A stretch of 64,000 bases of DNA, taken from assembly GCA_045545575.1 (NCBI GenBank), contig JAZQBE010000062.1, forward strand, positions 24,515 through 88,514, read 5' to 3'. This document shows, one piece after another, positions 34,379 through 43,594 of the stretch (position 1 is the stretch's first letter; every line of letters begins with the position of its first letter). The notes under the pieces are model-generated. The model was not told the DNA's origin, searched no databases, and saw nothing but the letters and a program-made list of their open reading frames with translations. The position numbers and the translations under genes are program-made. Source of the stretch: Shuttleworthia sp045545575 (GTDB lineage: Bacteria > Bacillota > Clostridia > Lachnospirales > Lachnospiraceae).

Positions 34379-35743
34379 ATGACAAAGGACAGGCAAACCA
34401 AAATGGAACAGAACAACATTTTCGAACAGGGATCGATTCCCGGTGTATACGTAAAACTCGCGCTGCCGGTGACGCTTGGCATGGTGTTTTCCGTCGTCTA
34501 CAACGTCGCGGACACCTGGTTCATCGCGCAGACGCAGAACACGCAGCTGGTGGCCGGCGTTTCGCTGTGCGCGCCGGTGTTTATGCTTCTGATGGCCTTC
34601 GGCAATATCTTCGGCCAGGGCGGAAGCTCCATGCTTTCCCGGCTGTACGGGAAGCAGGATTTCGAAGGAACCCGTCGGATCAGCAGTTTCTGCTTCTGGG
34701 CCGCGATTGCCGTGGGCATTGTGCTCGGTGCCCTGATGCTGATCTTTTCCGAACCGCTGCTGAGACTGCTCGGGGCGTCGCCGGATACGATCGGCTACGC
34801 CCGGGAATACTTCCTGACCCTCGCCTGGGGCGCACCGTTTCTGGTGGCCAACTTCATCCACATGAACCTGCTGCGGGCCGAAGGCATGTCGCGGGAATCC
34901 ATGATCGGAAGCACCAGCGGGCTGCTGGTCAATATCATCCTGGATCCCATCTTCATCCTGGGCTTCCACTGGGGCGCCTTCGGCGCGGCCTTCGCGTCGG
35001 TGATCGGCTACGTCTTTTCTGATGTGTTTCTGTTTGCCATTGTACTGAAAAAGAGCCGGATCCAGTCCGTGCGCCCGCAGCTGGCGCGGATCGCGCCGAG
35101 GGACGCCGGCCAGATCTTCGCGATCGGCACCTCCGCCGCCCTGACCAACATCATGTCGAGCATCTGCCTGGTGGTGCTGAACCAGTACCTGCTTCCCTAC
35201 GGGGACGACCGCATCGCGGCGATGGGCATTGCCCAGAAGGTGAGCATGATTATCCTGCTGATCCTGACCGGGATGTCCTTTGGCGCGGCACCGATGGTGG
35301 GTTATTACTACGGCGGCCGGGAGTACGCGCGGCTGAAGGAGCTGCTGGCGTTTCTGTTCCGCACGGTCGGCGGGCTGGCCATTGCGATGACGGCGGTGCT
35401 GTTCGCACTGGCGCGCCCGGCGGTGGGCATGTTCCTGAAGGACGCTGTGGTGATCGAACTGGGAACGGAGATGCTTCGCTGGCAGATCGCCACCGTGACG
35501 CTGGCAACGGCCGTGATGATCATCACGATCTGTTTCCAGGCCTCCGGCAAAGCGCCCGAGGCGCTGGTGGTATCGGTCCTTCGGCAGGGAATCGTTTTCC
35601 TTGCGGTGATCGCGGTTTTGTCGCGAATCGCCGGATATCCGGGCGTCCTGGCGTCCCAGGCGGCTGCGGACGTCGTGACGGCCGTGATTGCCGGGACGCT
35701 GTTTATGACACGGTTCTACCGGGAGCTGGATAATGCTGCCTGA
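34379..35743 (+). CDS. MATE family multidrug efflux protein
   Basis: A 454-residue, about 12-span membrane antiporter that exports cationic drugs or metabolites using Na+ or H+. Family features are SIPGVYVKLALPVTLGMVFS at the N terminus, YNVADTWFIAQ in span 2, FGQGGSSMLSRLYGKQD near residue 78, and the repeated half beginning GTSAALTNIMSS near residue 250, then MGIAQKVSMIILLILTGMSFG. The start at 34379 has only a weak AGAAGA site; ATG 34403 is an alternative. It stands alone between two terminators and a strong promoter. Confidence 0.88.
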   Translation: MTKDRQTKMEQNNIFEQGSIPGVYVKLALPVTLGMVFSVVYNVADTWFIAQTQNTQLVAGVSLCAPVFMLLMAFGNIFGQGGSSMLSRLYGKQDFEGTRRISSFCFWAAIAVGIVLGALMLIFSEPLLRLLGASPDTIGYAREYFLTLAWGAPFLVANFIHMNLLRAEGMSRESMIGSTSGLLVNIILDPIFILGFHWGAFGAAFASVIGYVFSDVFLFAIVLKKSRIQSVRPQLARIAPRDAGQIFAIGTSAALTNIMSSICLVVLNQYLLPYGDDRIAAMGIAQKVSMIILLILTGMSFGAAPMVGYYYGGREYARLKELLAFLFRTVGGLAIAMTAVLFALARPAVGMFLKDAVVIELGTEMLRWQIATVTLATAVMIITICFQASGKAPEALVVSVLRQGIVFLAVIAVLSRIAGYPGVLASQAAADVVTAVIAGTLFMTRFYRELDNAA

Positions 35744-35789
35744 CAAGAATTAAGCATTCGTAGGCACGCTTTTGCTGATAAACATAGGG

Positions 35790-35834
35790 CGGCTGACTGT
35801 TGTGTTTTTTGAATCAACAGTCAGCCGTCTTTTT
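35790..35834 (+). terminator. rho-independent terminator after the MATE gene
   Basis: CGGCTGACTGTTG (35790-35802) pairs perfectly with 35815-35827 and is followed by TCTTTTTT. Confidence 0.85.
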
Positions 35835-35859
35835 TGCGTCCATTAGTGCACACATACCG

Positions 35860-36186
35860 CTAATGAAATGATTTAAGTAATTGAAGAACACTAAGCCGTT
35901 GGCTGGCATTCAGCCTGCCCCATTCAATTAAAATCTCTTTCTGTTCATCTGTTAAGAGCGGATCAGTAGACGAAGTGGAAAAGAATTGCATCAAAGTGAT
36001 ACCCAAACCATTGCAGATTTTCTCAAGCGATGATATGGAAGGAGACAGATGGTTTCGATACCAGCTGGATATCGTTGACTGTGTGATGCCCGAGTTTTTT
36101 GCAAGAGTGTATTCTGTCCATTCCCTTTTTAGACGCTCTTCAGTGATTCGTCCAAGAACATCGAATTCTGATTTCTCTCGTCTCAT
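35860..36186 (-). CDS. XRE family transcriptional regulator
   Basis: A 108-residue protein with one helix-turn-helix at residues about 13-67 (RITEERLKREWTEYTLAKNS, then GITQSTISSWYRNHLSPSIS, SLEKICNGLGITLMQFF). It ends with a short tail, LLTDEQKEILIEWGRLNASQ, seen in many phage-like XRE proteins. ATG 36186 has AGGAGTT upstream. It is divergent from the AT-rich surface-glycan genes, with two palindromes on the intervening promoter, and may be their local repressor. Its own sequence is as AT-rich as the island. Confidence 0.85.
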   Translation of the reverse strand: MRREKSEFDVLGRITEERLKREWTEYTLAKNSGITQSTISSWYRNHLSPSISSLEKICNGLGITLMQFFSTSSTDPLLTDEQKEILIEWGRLNASQRLSVLQLLKSFH

Positions 36187-36342
36187 CTTAACTCCTATTA
36201 TTTGCAATAAAAAAGAAAACCCTAGATTTATCGAAAAGCATTAGAAGTAGTACGAGCTTACGAAGTATTGGATAAGAGTGGCATAAAAATCATGAAACGC
36301 CTTGAAACAATGCGTTCATAAGACAATTCTTTCACATTGTGA

Positions 36343-36391
36343 TTGAAAAACAATACGTAACAACGTATAATACACTACGATAATACGTAGT
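36343..36391 (+). promoter_or_regulatory. island promoter with two palindromic operators
   Basis: TTGAAA (36343-36348) and TATAAT (36366-36371) are spaced by 17 bases. ATACGT-N4-ACGTAT (36353-36368) covers the spacer and -10. ACTACG-N6-CGTAGT (36374-36391) covers the start site. The repeat centres are 22 bp apart. Binding here would block transcription, so the divergent XRE protein is the obvious candidate repressor. Confidence 0.65.
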
Positions 36392-36392
36392 A

Positions 36393-38123
36393 ATGGAAGG
36401 AATGATGTTATTCGAAATGAGAACCGGAGAAAGGCTTGACATGCGCAGAAGGCGGAAACCTATGATAAAAACAACTGGCAAACCACTCGTATATGTAGGT
36501 GTGCTTGCTATGGCGTATGCGCTTTTTTCAGGTATATGCACATATAGTTTTTCCGGAAACACTTTTCTGGAAATGGCGTTAGGTTCTTTGCCGATATTTC
36601 TAGCTTTACTGTTTAGCCTGCGGTATCTGTGGAGGCTTATTAAAAACAATAGCATCCAGGCTGTGCAGAAGTTCCTTTTTTCCGTGCCTGCTGACAATGA
36701 ACAAATCTCGTTTCTGATCGTTTTTTTAGTGACATGTTTATTATTTATGCCCGCTTATTTTGCTTTGTTTCCAGGAACCTTCGGTTATGATGCGCCTATT
36801 CAAATGTATAGTTACGCCGTTGAGCATAGAGTAACGTCTCATCATCCTGTGCTTCATACTTTTCTCATGTCTGAGATTATTACAAGTATTGGTAAACGGT
36901 TTAACAACTATAATGTTGGACTTGCAGTTTTTTCGTTACTTCAGGGCATGATCCTCGCGCATGCTGTTTCCAAAATGTATGTCTATATGCGCCGAAGAGG
37001 GCTTTCCGTGGTCGTTTCTGGATGGCTATATCTTTGTGTCGTTTTGAATCCGAACATTCAGATTCTTGCATTTAACACAACAAAAGACGTGCTGTTCTCT
37101 GCTTTTTTTCTGGAGTTTATAATTGCGCTGTTTTACTTGTTTGAAGATTGTAATGAAAGGCATGTGAAGCGTAAACGTTGGCTGATATATGAACAGTGCA
37201 TTTTCTGGGGAATCCTGTTTTGCCTGTTTCGAAGTCAGGGAATCATCATTATCTTTTTAATGCTTTTGCTCTCGCTTTGCGTAAAGAAATACCGGACAAG
37301 AGGACTTGGAGCTTTTGCCCCGGTCTTCATCATTAGCCTTGCCTTTCAATTGTTGTGTTCTGAGGTGATCGGCATTCAAAAGGTAGACGCCAGAGAAATG
37401 TATAGCATTCCGATGCAACAGGTTGCTCGTGTCGCAAAGAAGTATCTGGAGTACGAAGATGGCATATGTCTTTCTGAAGAGCAGCTGGCTGTTGTGGAGG
37501 AAGTTATTCCTGAAGATGGAATCCGGGCATACATGGAAGAGGTTTCGGATCCGGTGAAGTCTGTTTTTCGAACAAATGTGTTGAATGAGGATACGGCAAA
37601 GTATCTAACTGTATACTTTGACATCGGGATTCAGAATACGCGCGAATATGTCGAAGCAACACTGTATATGATTGCCCCCTATCTGGATATGAGATTGAAC
37701 CAGTACGGTTATCTTACTTCGGAGGATACGTTTCAGCAATTAAATGTTTGGGGTATTGAAAAGCACAGCCTTTGGCCGGCGTATCACGAATACTTGTACG
37801 ACATGGTTGTTAATCAGATGTATGGAGAATCTTTTCTGCTTAATCTTGTTTTTAATCCGGGTACAACTGTCTGGATTGGAGCAGCACTGGTCCTATATGG
37901 CATGTTGTATCGAAAACGGAAGTTTTTGTTCCTTTCGATGCCTTTGTTGCTTTATTTTCTTACGGCGTTGCTTGGCCCTATGGCACTTGTCCGATACGCC
38001 ATGCCCATGATGTGTGTAATGCCTGCGCTTACGGGGTATTTCCTGTTGGAGATACGTGACGATCCAACTTTGCATGGTGCGCAGGCAAGCCTGGAAGATA
38101 CTGTTGGAAAAAGTGAACCGTGA
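36393..38123 (+). CDS. polytopic membrane protein, probable GT-C type glycosyltransferase
   Basis: A 576-residue protein with about 12 hydrophobic spans. After the first spans comes ALFPGTFGYDAPIQMYSYAVEH near residues 127-148 (acidic residue in the first external loop), then HHPVLHTFLMSEIITSIG. That pattern is shared by GT-C-fold membrane transferases and DUF6020-type proteins that decorate cell-surface glycans. A soluble stretch (about 330-430) precedes the last spans. The start is uncertain: 36393 has no site, 36405 has GGAAGGA four bases away, and 36441 has GAGAAAGG at good spacing. It is the first gene of the island, directly under the palindromic promoter. Function is inferred from topology and neighbours. 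Confidence 0.7.
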   Translation: MEGMMLFEMRTGERLDMRRRRKPMIKTTGKPLVYVGVLAMAYALFSGICTYSFSGNTFLEMALGSLPIFLALLFSLRYLWRLIKNNSIQAVQKFLFSVPADNEQISFLIVFLVTCLLFMPAYFALFPGTFGYDAPIQMYSYAVEHRVTSHHPVLHTFLMSEIITSIGKRFNNYNVGLAVFSLLQGMILAHAVSKMYVYMRRRGLSVVVSGWLYLCVVLNPNIQILAFNTTKDVLFSAFFLEFIIALFYLFEDCNERHVKRKRWLIYEQCIFWGILFCLFRSQGIIIIFLMLLLSLCVKKYRTRGLGAFAPVFIISLAFQLLCSEVIGIQKVDAREMYSIPMQQVARVAKKYLEYEDGICLSEEQLAVVEEVIPEDGIRAYMEEVSDPVKSVFRTNVLNEDTAKYLTVYFDIGIQNTREYVEATLYMIAPYLDMRLNQYGYLTSEDTFQQLNVWGIEKHSLWPAYHEYLYDMVVNQMYGESFLLNLVFNPGTTVWIGAALVLYGMLYRKRKFLFLSMPLLLYFLTALLGPMALVRYAMPMMCVMPALTGYFLLEIRDDPTLHGAQASLEDTVGKSEP

Positions 38124-38168
38124 TAATACGATGCGGGCGTTACACTTATAGATCAAGGGTCACGTTTT

Positions 38169-39584
38169 ATGTTGTTTAGTTCGTTTGTCTTTATTTGGAT
38201 TTTTCTTCCAATTATTCTTATATCCAATTATATTGCTCAAAAGGTTGCAGGAAACAAAGCGGCAAACGTTGTTTTGCTTGCAGGAAGCCTGTTCTTCTAT
38301 GCCTGGGGAGAACCGGTATATATTCTCTTGATGTTGGCATCGATCTTGGGCAACTGGCTTTTTGGATTGGGTCTTTCTTTGATGGATGGGCGTGAAAACG
38401 CCAGAAGGATTCTGCTTGCGGCTTCTGTGGCGATGAACATTATTGTCCTTGCATATTACAAGTATGCGGGGATGATCGTGATGACATTTAATCACCTGAG
38501 CGGCACACATTTTGAGCAGCCGAATATTCCTATGCCGATAGGGATTTCTTTTTTTACATTTCAGACTATGTCCTATGTGATTGACGTATTTCGGCATGAA
38601 TGTGATGCACAGAAGGACCTTCTGAAGCTGGCGTTATATGTGTCGCTATTTCCGCAGCTGATCGCGGGACCGATCGTAAAATATAAGGATGTAGCTGAGC
38701 AAATCGATCATCGGACGATGACAGTGGCACAAACAGCAGAAGGTGTAGAGAGATTTATTTGGGGATTTGGAAAGAAGGTGCTGATAGCGAACACTTTGGC
38801 TCTGACAGTAGATCGCATCTATGCACTTCCTGTTGAGGAGATCACTTCCTCGATGGCCTGGGTTGCATCATTTTTCTACACGTTTCAAATATATTATGAT
38901 TTTTCTGGGTATTCTGATATGGCCATAGGGCTTGGGAAGATGCTTGGATTTTCTTTTAAAGAGAATTTTCAATATCCTTACCTTTCGTGTTCAAACAAGG
39001 AATTCTGGCGCAGATGGCACATTTCATTGGGGTCATGGTTCCGCGATTATGTATATATCCCATTGGGTGGAAATCGGAAGAATTCATTTCGTACGAAGTG
39101 CAACGTGATGACAGTTTTTCTCTTGACGGGATTATGGCATGGTGCAAGCTGGAATTACGTTGTCTGGGGAGCTGCGCATGGCATATGCCAGCTTATCGAA
39201 AAAAGAGGGAGTGATTCCAAACCTAGAAAGAAGAATCTGATTTCCTGGATAGTCACTTTCCTGACAGTTCATTTTTTGTGGGTTCTCTTCCGTATTGAAA
39301 ACATACATGATGCGTTGCGCGTGATGAAACGACTGCTGTTTCCTTGGCTATACAGAAATGGAAGCTGGGCTTTGCAGGAGTTCGTTTCCCCAAAGAGTCT
39401 GGTTGTATTTGTAATCGCCGTTGTGGGAATGGGAGTTATCCCGGTGTTTTGTCGCAAAAAAGAACAGAAGCAGAAAACATTGCATGCTGTTTTAAAAATG
39501 GCGGTTGGGGTTTTTATCATGTTTCTATCTTTTTGCAGCCTGGCGGCAAATACATATAACCCGTTCATCTATTTCCGTTTTTAA
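38169..39584 (+). CDS. MBOAT family O-acyltransferase (AlgI/DltB type)
   Basis: A 471-residue membrane protein of 9-11 spans that passes acetyl groups to a surface polysaccharide. MBOAT hallmarks are the N terminus MLFSSFVFIWIFLPIILI, IGISFFTFQTMSYVIDVFR near residue 125, FPQLIAGPIVKYKDV near 163-177, FWRRWHISLGSWFRDYVYIPLGG near 282-304 (cited in part: WRRWHISLGSWFRDYVYIP), and TGLWHGASWNYVVWG near 320 with the catalytic His. The downstream AlgX/AlgJ-like protein is its natural partner, as in alginate acetylation. Confidence 0.9.
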   Translation: MLFSSFVFIWIFLPIILISNYIAQKVAGNKAANVVLLAGSLFFYAWGEPVYILLMLASILGNWLFGLGLSLMDGRENARRILLAASVAMNIIVLAYYKYAGMIVMTFNHLSGTHFEQPNIPMPIGISFFTFQTMSYVIDVFRHECDAQKDLLKLALYVSLFPQLIAGPIVKYKDVAEQIDHRTMTVAQTAEGVERFIWGFGKKVLIANTLALTVDRIYALPVEEITSSMAWVASFFYTFQIYYDFSGYSDMAIGLGKMLGFSFKENFQYPYLSCSNKEFWRRWHISLGSWFRDYVYIPLGGNRKNSFRTKCNVMTVFLLTGLWHGASWNYVVWGAAHGICQLIEKRGSDSKPRKKNLISWIVTFLTVHFLWVLFRIENIHDALRVMKRLLFPWLYRNGSWALQEFVSPKSLVVFVIAVVGMGVIPVFCRKKEQKQKTLHAVLKMAVGVFIMFLSFCSLAANTYNPFIYFRF

Positions 39585-39618
39585 GTCAGGGGCCTCTGCA
39601 AGAAAGAAGGATAGAAGA

Positions 39619-40725
39619 ATGAAAACGTCATGGATTCACAGATTACAGATTCTGCTGTTTATGATATTGATTGGTGTTGCATTCCCATTGTGGAGTGTTG
39701 TTGGTGGTTATTTCGAGACAGAAAACAAAGAAAACAGAGAATGGGTTGAGCGGCCGGTATTTCGATGGGAAACGAGAAATAGCTATCCAAAAGACTTTGA
39801 AAACTTTCTGAACGATCATGTTCCTTTTCGTAATCTGCTGATCGAGATTAGCAGTCTGATTGATTACTATGTATTTCATACTTCTGATTCCGAGTCTGTT
39901 GTATTGGGAAAGGACGGCTGGCTGTTCTATAACGATGAAGAGAGCGACAGTGCAATTCGCGCATATAAAGGAGAAAACCTTCTTTCAGAGGAAATGCTGA
40001 AAAAAATCGCTGACAATATGCAGCACACAAAAGATCACCTTGCGGAAGAAGGAACAGAGTTTATTCTTCTTATCGTACCGAACAAGGAAGTTGTGTACAG
40101 CCGATATATGCCAGACTATTATGGCTTGCCTGCGGATGAATACGGGGCAAAGCAGATCGTAGATTATCTGAAAAAAAACACGGATGTTCGGGTGCTTTAT
40201 CCAATTGATGAGCTTCGAGAGGCAGCGAAAACTGAGGAGTTTATAATCTATCGAAAAACGGATTCGCACTGGAATAAGCTTGGTGCATATGTTGCTGTCA
40301 GAAGTCTGATGCAGGAAATGGGAAAGGAGATCCTGGATTGGAGGCGTGAAGAGTTTGAAATTCGGAGATCAGACGACGTGCCGGGAGATCTTGCATATTT
40401 TCTGAATTTGGATGCCGTCATAGATTGCGGTGAGATATTTGAGCCCGCAAATCCGCTTTCGGTAAGAGTTTCCTGTGAAGAATACAATCTGGACGCGGTT
40501 ACGCGATTTCACGCAGAATGTACTGATCCGCGAAAAATACTGATTAGGCACGACTCTTTTGGACCTGCAATGTACGAGCCTGTTTCGGTTGAATTTGCAG
40601 AAACCGTTTTTATAAATAAGTATGTCTTTCAGGGGGAAATGTTTCAGGACGAAGATGCGGATGTTTTTGTTTTGGAAACGGTGGAGCGATTTGCTCCATG
40701 GCAACTGTCCGGCTTCGCATATTAG
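39619..40725 (+). CDS. AlgX/AlgJ-like (DHHW family) acetyltransferase partner
   Basis: A 368-residue protein anchored by one N-terminal span (about 9-30) with an extracellular SGNH-like domain. LGKDGWLFYNDE lies near residue 97 and FILLIVPNKEVVYSRYMP near 150-167. The TDSHWNKLGAY motif near 214-224 is the DHHW-type catalytic Asp/His pair, and IRHDSFGPAM near 310 holds the expected Ser. It receives the acetyl group exported by the MBOAT protein and places it on the polysaccharide, by analogy with alginate and cellulose acetylation. ATG 39619 has GAAGGA upstream. Confidence 0.82.
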   Translation: MKTSWIHRLQILLFMILIGVAFPLWSVVGGYFETENKENREWVERPVFRWETRNSYPKDFENFLNDHVPFRNLLIEISSLIDYYVFHTSDSESVVLGKDGWLFYNDEESDSAIRAYKGENLLSEEMLKKIADNMQHTKDHLAEEGTEFILLIVPNKEVVYSRYMPDYYGLPADEYGAKQIVDYLKKNTDVRVLYPIDELREAAKTEEFIIYRKTDSHWNKLGAYVAVRSLMQEMGKEILDWRREEFEIRRSDDVPGDLAYFLNLDAVIDCGEIFEPANPLSVRVSCEEYNLDAVTRFHAECTDPRKILIRHDSFGPAMYEPVSVEFAETVFINKYVFQGEMFQDEDADVFVLETVERFAPWQLSGFAY

Positions 40726-40769
40726 GATTACTTGCGAGTGTATGATGGTGTTCTGCAAATGAAAAGAGG

Positions 40770-41726
40770 ATGAAGGATATGGAAACAATTGCTGTGTTAA
40801 TACCCTGCTACAACGAAGCGCGTACTATTCGGAAGGTCGTAAGAGATTACCAAAGAGCGCTCCCTGATGCAAGCATTTATGTATATGATAATGCTTCAGA
40901 AGATGAGACGGCACGGGTCGCAGAAGAAGCTGGGGCTATTGTACGAAGAGTCGCACAGCGCGGTAAAGGGAATGTGCTGCGGCGAATGTTTCGTGAAATA
41001 GACGCTCAGTGTTATATCTTGGTGGATGGAGATGATACATATCCGGCAGAAAATGCGCAAGAGATGGTGGATCTTGTAATTGAAGAGCAAGCAGATATGG
41101 TGATTGGTGATCGGCTTTCTTCAACATATATGTCTGAGAACAAGCGGCCGTTTCACAGCATGGGTAATTTGCTGGTCCGTAAACTGATAAATGGGCTGTT
41201 TCAGACAGACATTAAGGACATTATGACTGGATATCGGGCGATGAGCTATAGCTTTGTAAAAACATTTCCGGTGTTGTCAAAGGGCTTTGAGATTGAGACA
41301 GAGATGAGTATTCATGCTGCAGATAAGAATATGGATGTGCGTAGTGTGGTAGTGGATTATAGAGACCGACCGGAAGGAAGTGAATCGAAGCTTCGAACAT
41401 ACAGTGATGGTTTAAGAGTACTAAGGATGATTCTCCGATTACTTAGAAACTATCGGCCGATGTTCTTTTTTGGCTGGCTGGCGGTATTGCTGTCGCTGGT
41501 AAGTACTGTTTTTTTGATTCCTGTTCTAGCAGGTTATTTTTCCACGGGGCTTGTGGAACGGTTTCCGACATTGATTGTTTGCGGATTTACTTATGTGGCA
41601 GCGATTCTTTCTCTGTTTTCAGGGACGATTCTTGAAACGCAAAACTGGAAGAACCGGCAGGATTTTGAAACAAGACTTTCAGAGGTATGCAATCAGTATG
41701 CACAGTGGCAAAGAATACAATATTAG
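40770..41726 (+). CDS. GT2 family glycosyltransferase with C-terminal membrane anchor
   Basis: A 318-residue GT-A enzyme similar to dolichyl/undecaprenyl-phosphate sugar transferases. LIPCYNEARTIRKVV lies at the N terminus, the metal-binding YILVDGDDTYPAEN near residue 83-96, and the acceptor loop GYRAMSYSFVKTFP near 150. After residue 225 two hydrophobic spans follow (MFFFGWLAVLLSLVSTVF; LIVCGFTYVAAILSLFSG). It probably charges a lipid carrier with a sugar for the membrane transferase at 36393. ATG 40779 is an alternative start. Confidence 0.87.
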   Translation: MKDMETIAVLIPCYNEARTIRKVVRDYQRALPDASIYVYDNASEDETARVAEEAGAIVRRVAQRGKGNVLRRMFREIDAQCYILVDGDDTYPAENAQEMVDLVIEEQADMVIGDRLSSTYMSENKRPFHSMGNLLVRKLINGLFQTDIKDIMTGYRAMSYSFVKTFPVLSKGFEIETEMSIHAADKNMDVRSVVVDYRDRPEGSESKLRTYSDGLRVLRMILRLLRNYRPMFFFGWLAVLLSLVSTVFLIPVLAGYFSTGLVERFPTLIVCGFTYVAAILSLFSGTILETQNWKNRQDFETRLSEVCNQYAQWQRIQY

Positions 41727-42392
41727 TATTGCACTTATGAAGGCGGTGTTTAGCCTGGTTGTTGTCTGCTGCCATTTCTTAATTACAGATTGTTTAAACT
41801 ACTAAAAAGGAACGCATGGTATATTCTTTGCATTCTTGCTGTTATTTCATTCTATGTTGATTACTCTGCAATCAATTACACTTTGTTTGGTGGATACAAC
41901 TTTGAAATACGGTATTCAACGGGCTGGTTGGCCGAGGTGTTGCCACAGGCATTCATTGGATTGGTTTTATCGCAAAGTGGAGTCCTGCCGCGATTGAAAA
42001 AAGAGCGCTGGTTTGTTGTACTGTTCTGCATTACAAGTTTGTGGGTCTGTGACTATACAAATGTATTTACAGTTCCTGTGAACAGCGTTGGTTATGGCGG
42101 AACATACATCTTATGCTGTGCATTGCTTGTTTTTCTTCTGTTTTACGTTGTTCCGCTGGAAAAACTTAACCCTGTGGTGAATTCGTTTATAGGTTTTTTG
42201 TCGAAGTATAGCTTTGGCATTTTTTGCATCCATTTTTTTATCGGGCGTTGCTGGAATGATATCGTGTGCAGACGTTTAGGCTGGAAGACTTACACATTTT
42301 GGGGTTGCTTATCAATCTATGCAATCAGTTTATTGCTCTCGTGGTGTATTTCAAAGATTCCATCGAAGAATGCTCGTTCGCTTGTTGTGTAA
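41698..42392 (+). pseudogene. acyltransferase-3 family protein, disrupted
   Basis: The first 35 codons (ATG 41698 to stop 41805) read MHSGKEYNISIALMKAVFSL, then VVVCCHFLITD, which is the usual first span of acyltransferase-3 proteins with its His. The remaining recognisable part (200 codons, to 42392) lies in another frame and resumes mid-protein at about 41790 (RNAWYILCILAVISFYVDYS), ending in spans typical of the family C terminus (SFIGFLSKYSFGIFCIHFF). Together they make about 235 residues against a usual 330-370, so an internal deletion plus frameshift is indicated. The start overlaps the GT2 stop. Confidence 0.65.
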
Positions 42393-42500
42393 GGAATGAA
42401 GCGAGGCTGTTGTTGGCTTAATATGGAACTAATACATTGGATATTTAACGGCTGTTTTCAGGTGTTATAACCGGGCAAACACATAATGCCGTACAGTCCA

Positions 42501-43343
42501 TTACTGCCCGGCGGTTTTCCGGTATCTTAACGGCGGCATGCCGGCGAGACGCTTGAAGACCACGATGAAATAGTTGTAATCCGCAAAGCCGCACCGTCCG
42601 GCGATCTCCGCGATGGGCAGGTCCGGCTCTTCCGTCAGAAGCCGTTTGGCTTCCTCGATGCGCAGCCGGCGCAGGTGGGAGGCCAGGCCGCAGCCGTAGT
42701 TCTGCCGGGTGATCTCGTACAGATGGGTACGGCTGATGCCAAAGTGTGCGCAGATTTCCTCCGGCATGAGATCTTCCGCGAAGTGCTCCGTCAGATAGTG
42801 ATCGATCTGCAGTGGAAGTTCTTCCCTGCGAAGGGATACCATGCGCTCCATACACAAATAAGAAGAAACCGCCTGCAGAAGGTGGGCAGCCGAGTACACG
42901 AAATCCATGGTGGTCACCGGCCGCTCCCAGCAGGCTTCTTTTAATTGGACGGAATCCACTTCATAAGGTTCACAACAGCGCCGGATCACGCGCCAGCCCT
43001 CTTCGTGGGACGGATAGGTGAATACATGGCCGAAAACCAGGTAGCCGATCACGAGGCCGCTCATCGTGATGGGGGCGACGGTTTCCGTCAGGCCGGCGTG
43101 ACACTGGTAGGTGTAGACGGAATGATGGGCCGCGGCGTATTCACAGGCCCGCTGGTCGCAGGCGTGGCACTCCCGGGCGGCCGCCGCATCCGTGCGCAGG
43201 AGGGAACAGAAGGCCGGCATCTCGGCAGGATAGGAGACCAGCTCCCGGCGGTCCTCGTTAAAGACCGCCACGCGGATCTGCGTCAGGGTGTAGAAATCCT
43301 GAAGAAGGTCTTTGAGTTTGGAAAGGTCGAAGGTGGAAATCAT
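42501..43343 (-). CDS. PocR-AraC family regulator
   Basis: A 280-residue protein. Residues about 1-165 form a PocR sensory domain with its cysteine set (PAFCSLLRTDAAAARECHACD, split here as PAFCSLLRTD and ECHACDQRACEYA, then YQCHAGLTETVAPI). Residues 180-280 are an AraC DNA-binding domain (PEEICAHFGISRTHLYEITRQN, cited in part EEICAHFGISRTHLYEIT, then IAEIAGRCGFADYNYFIVVFKR). ATG 43343 has ACGAGG upstream. It diverges from the aldolase/isomerase/kinase operon and should be its activator. PocR domains bind small hydrocarbon ligands in known cases; the ligand here may be an intermediate of the operon's sugar. Confidence 0.88.
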   Translation of the reverse strand: MISTFDLSKLKDLLQDFYTLTQIRVAVFNEDRRELVSYPAEMPAFCSLLRTDAAAARECHACDQRACEYAAAHHSVYTYQCHAGLTETVAPITMSGLVIGYLVFGHVFTYPSHEEGWRVIRRCCEPYEVDSVQLKEACWERPVTTMDFVYSAAHLLQAVSSYLCMERMVSLRREELPLQIDHYLTEHFAEDLMPEEICAHFGISRTHLYEITRQNYGCGLASHLRRLRIEEAKRLLTEEPDLPIAEIAGRCGFADYNYFIVVFKRLAGMPPLRYRKTAGQ

Positions 43344-43594
43344 AGAATGCCTCGTTTCCTGGAAAAAAGCTTTTCTGCCCAATGGCGCATGGCGCCGTTT
43401 CTCTCATTCTACTTCTTTGCATCTCCCCTTGCAATCTGTACAAATTCAAAGTTTTTCAAACGTCCCTCTATATATTTCAATCCGGGTTCGTGGTTTAATA
43501 TTACTCGTAAAAGCAAGAAAGTCAGACAGAAATCGACTGCTTCGGGCCGCGGGCCCAAAAGCATCAGCAAATCAAAGAAAAAGAGGAGGACGTC

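Larger units (their letters stand above)
36240..42420. other. AT-rich surface-glycan island
   Basis: Base composition drops sharply here compared with both flanks: long A/T runs and ATA, AAA and TTT codons instead of GC-ending ones. The change begins just after the MATE terminator and ends after the decayed acyltransferase, where the GC-rich PocR-AraC gene resumes. The content is a coherent surface-polysaccharide modification set. Acquisition by transfer is the simplest reading; no integrase, repeat boundary or tRNA is visible. Confidence 0.6.

Noticed and set aside
34265..35746. Long minus-strand open frame antisense to the MATE gene
   Set aside because: Composition is His/Arg/Gln-rich with no family features. 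The plus-strand MATE reading is unmistakable. GC-rich antisense frames of this type occur throughout (also 1948-3192, 5577-6581, 15685-16851, 19387-20904 and others).
43344..43594. Defined PocR-AraC binding repeat upstream of the aldolase gene
   Set aside because: TTTGCATCT/TTGCAATCT and TTCAAA repeats are short and lack helical spacing; the AT-rich promoter tract is real but no operator can be assigned.
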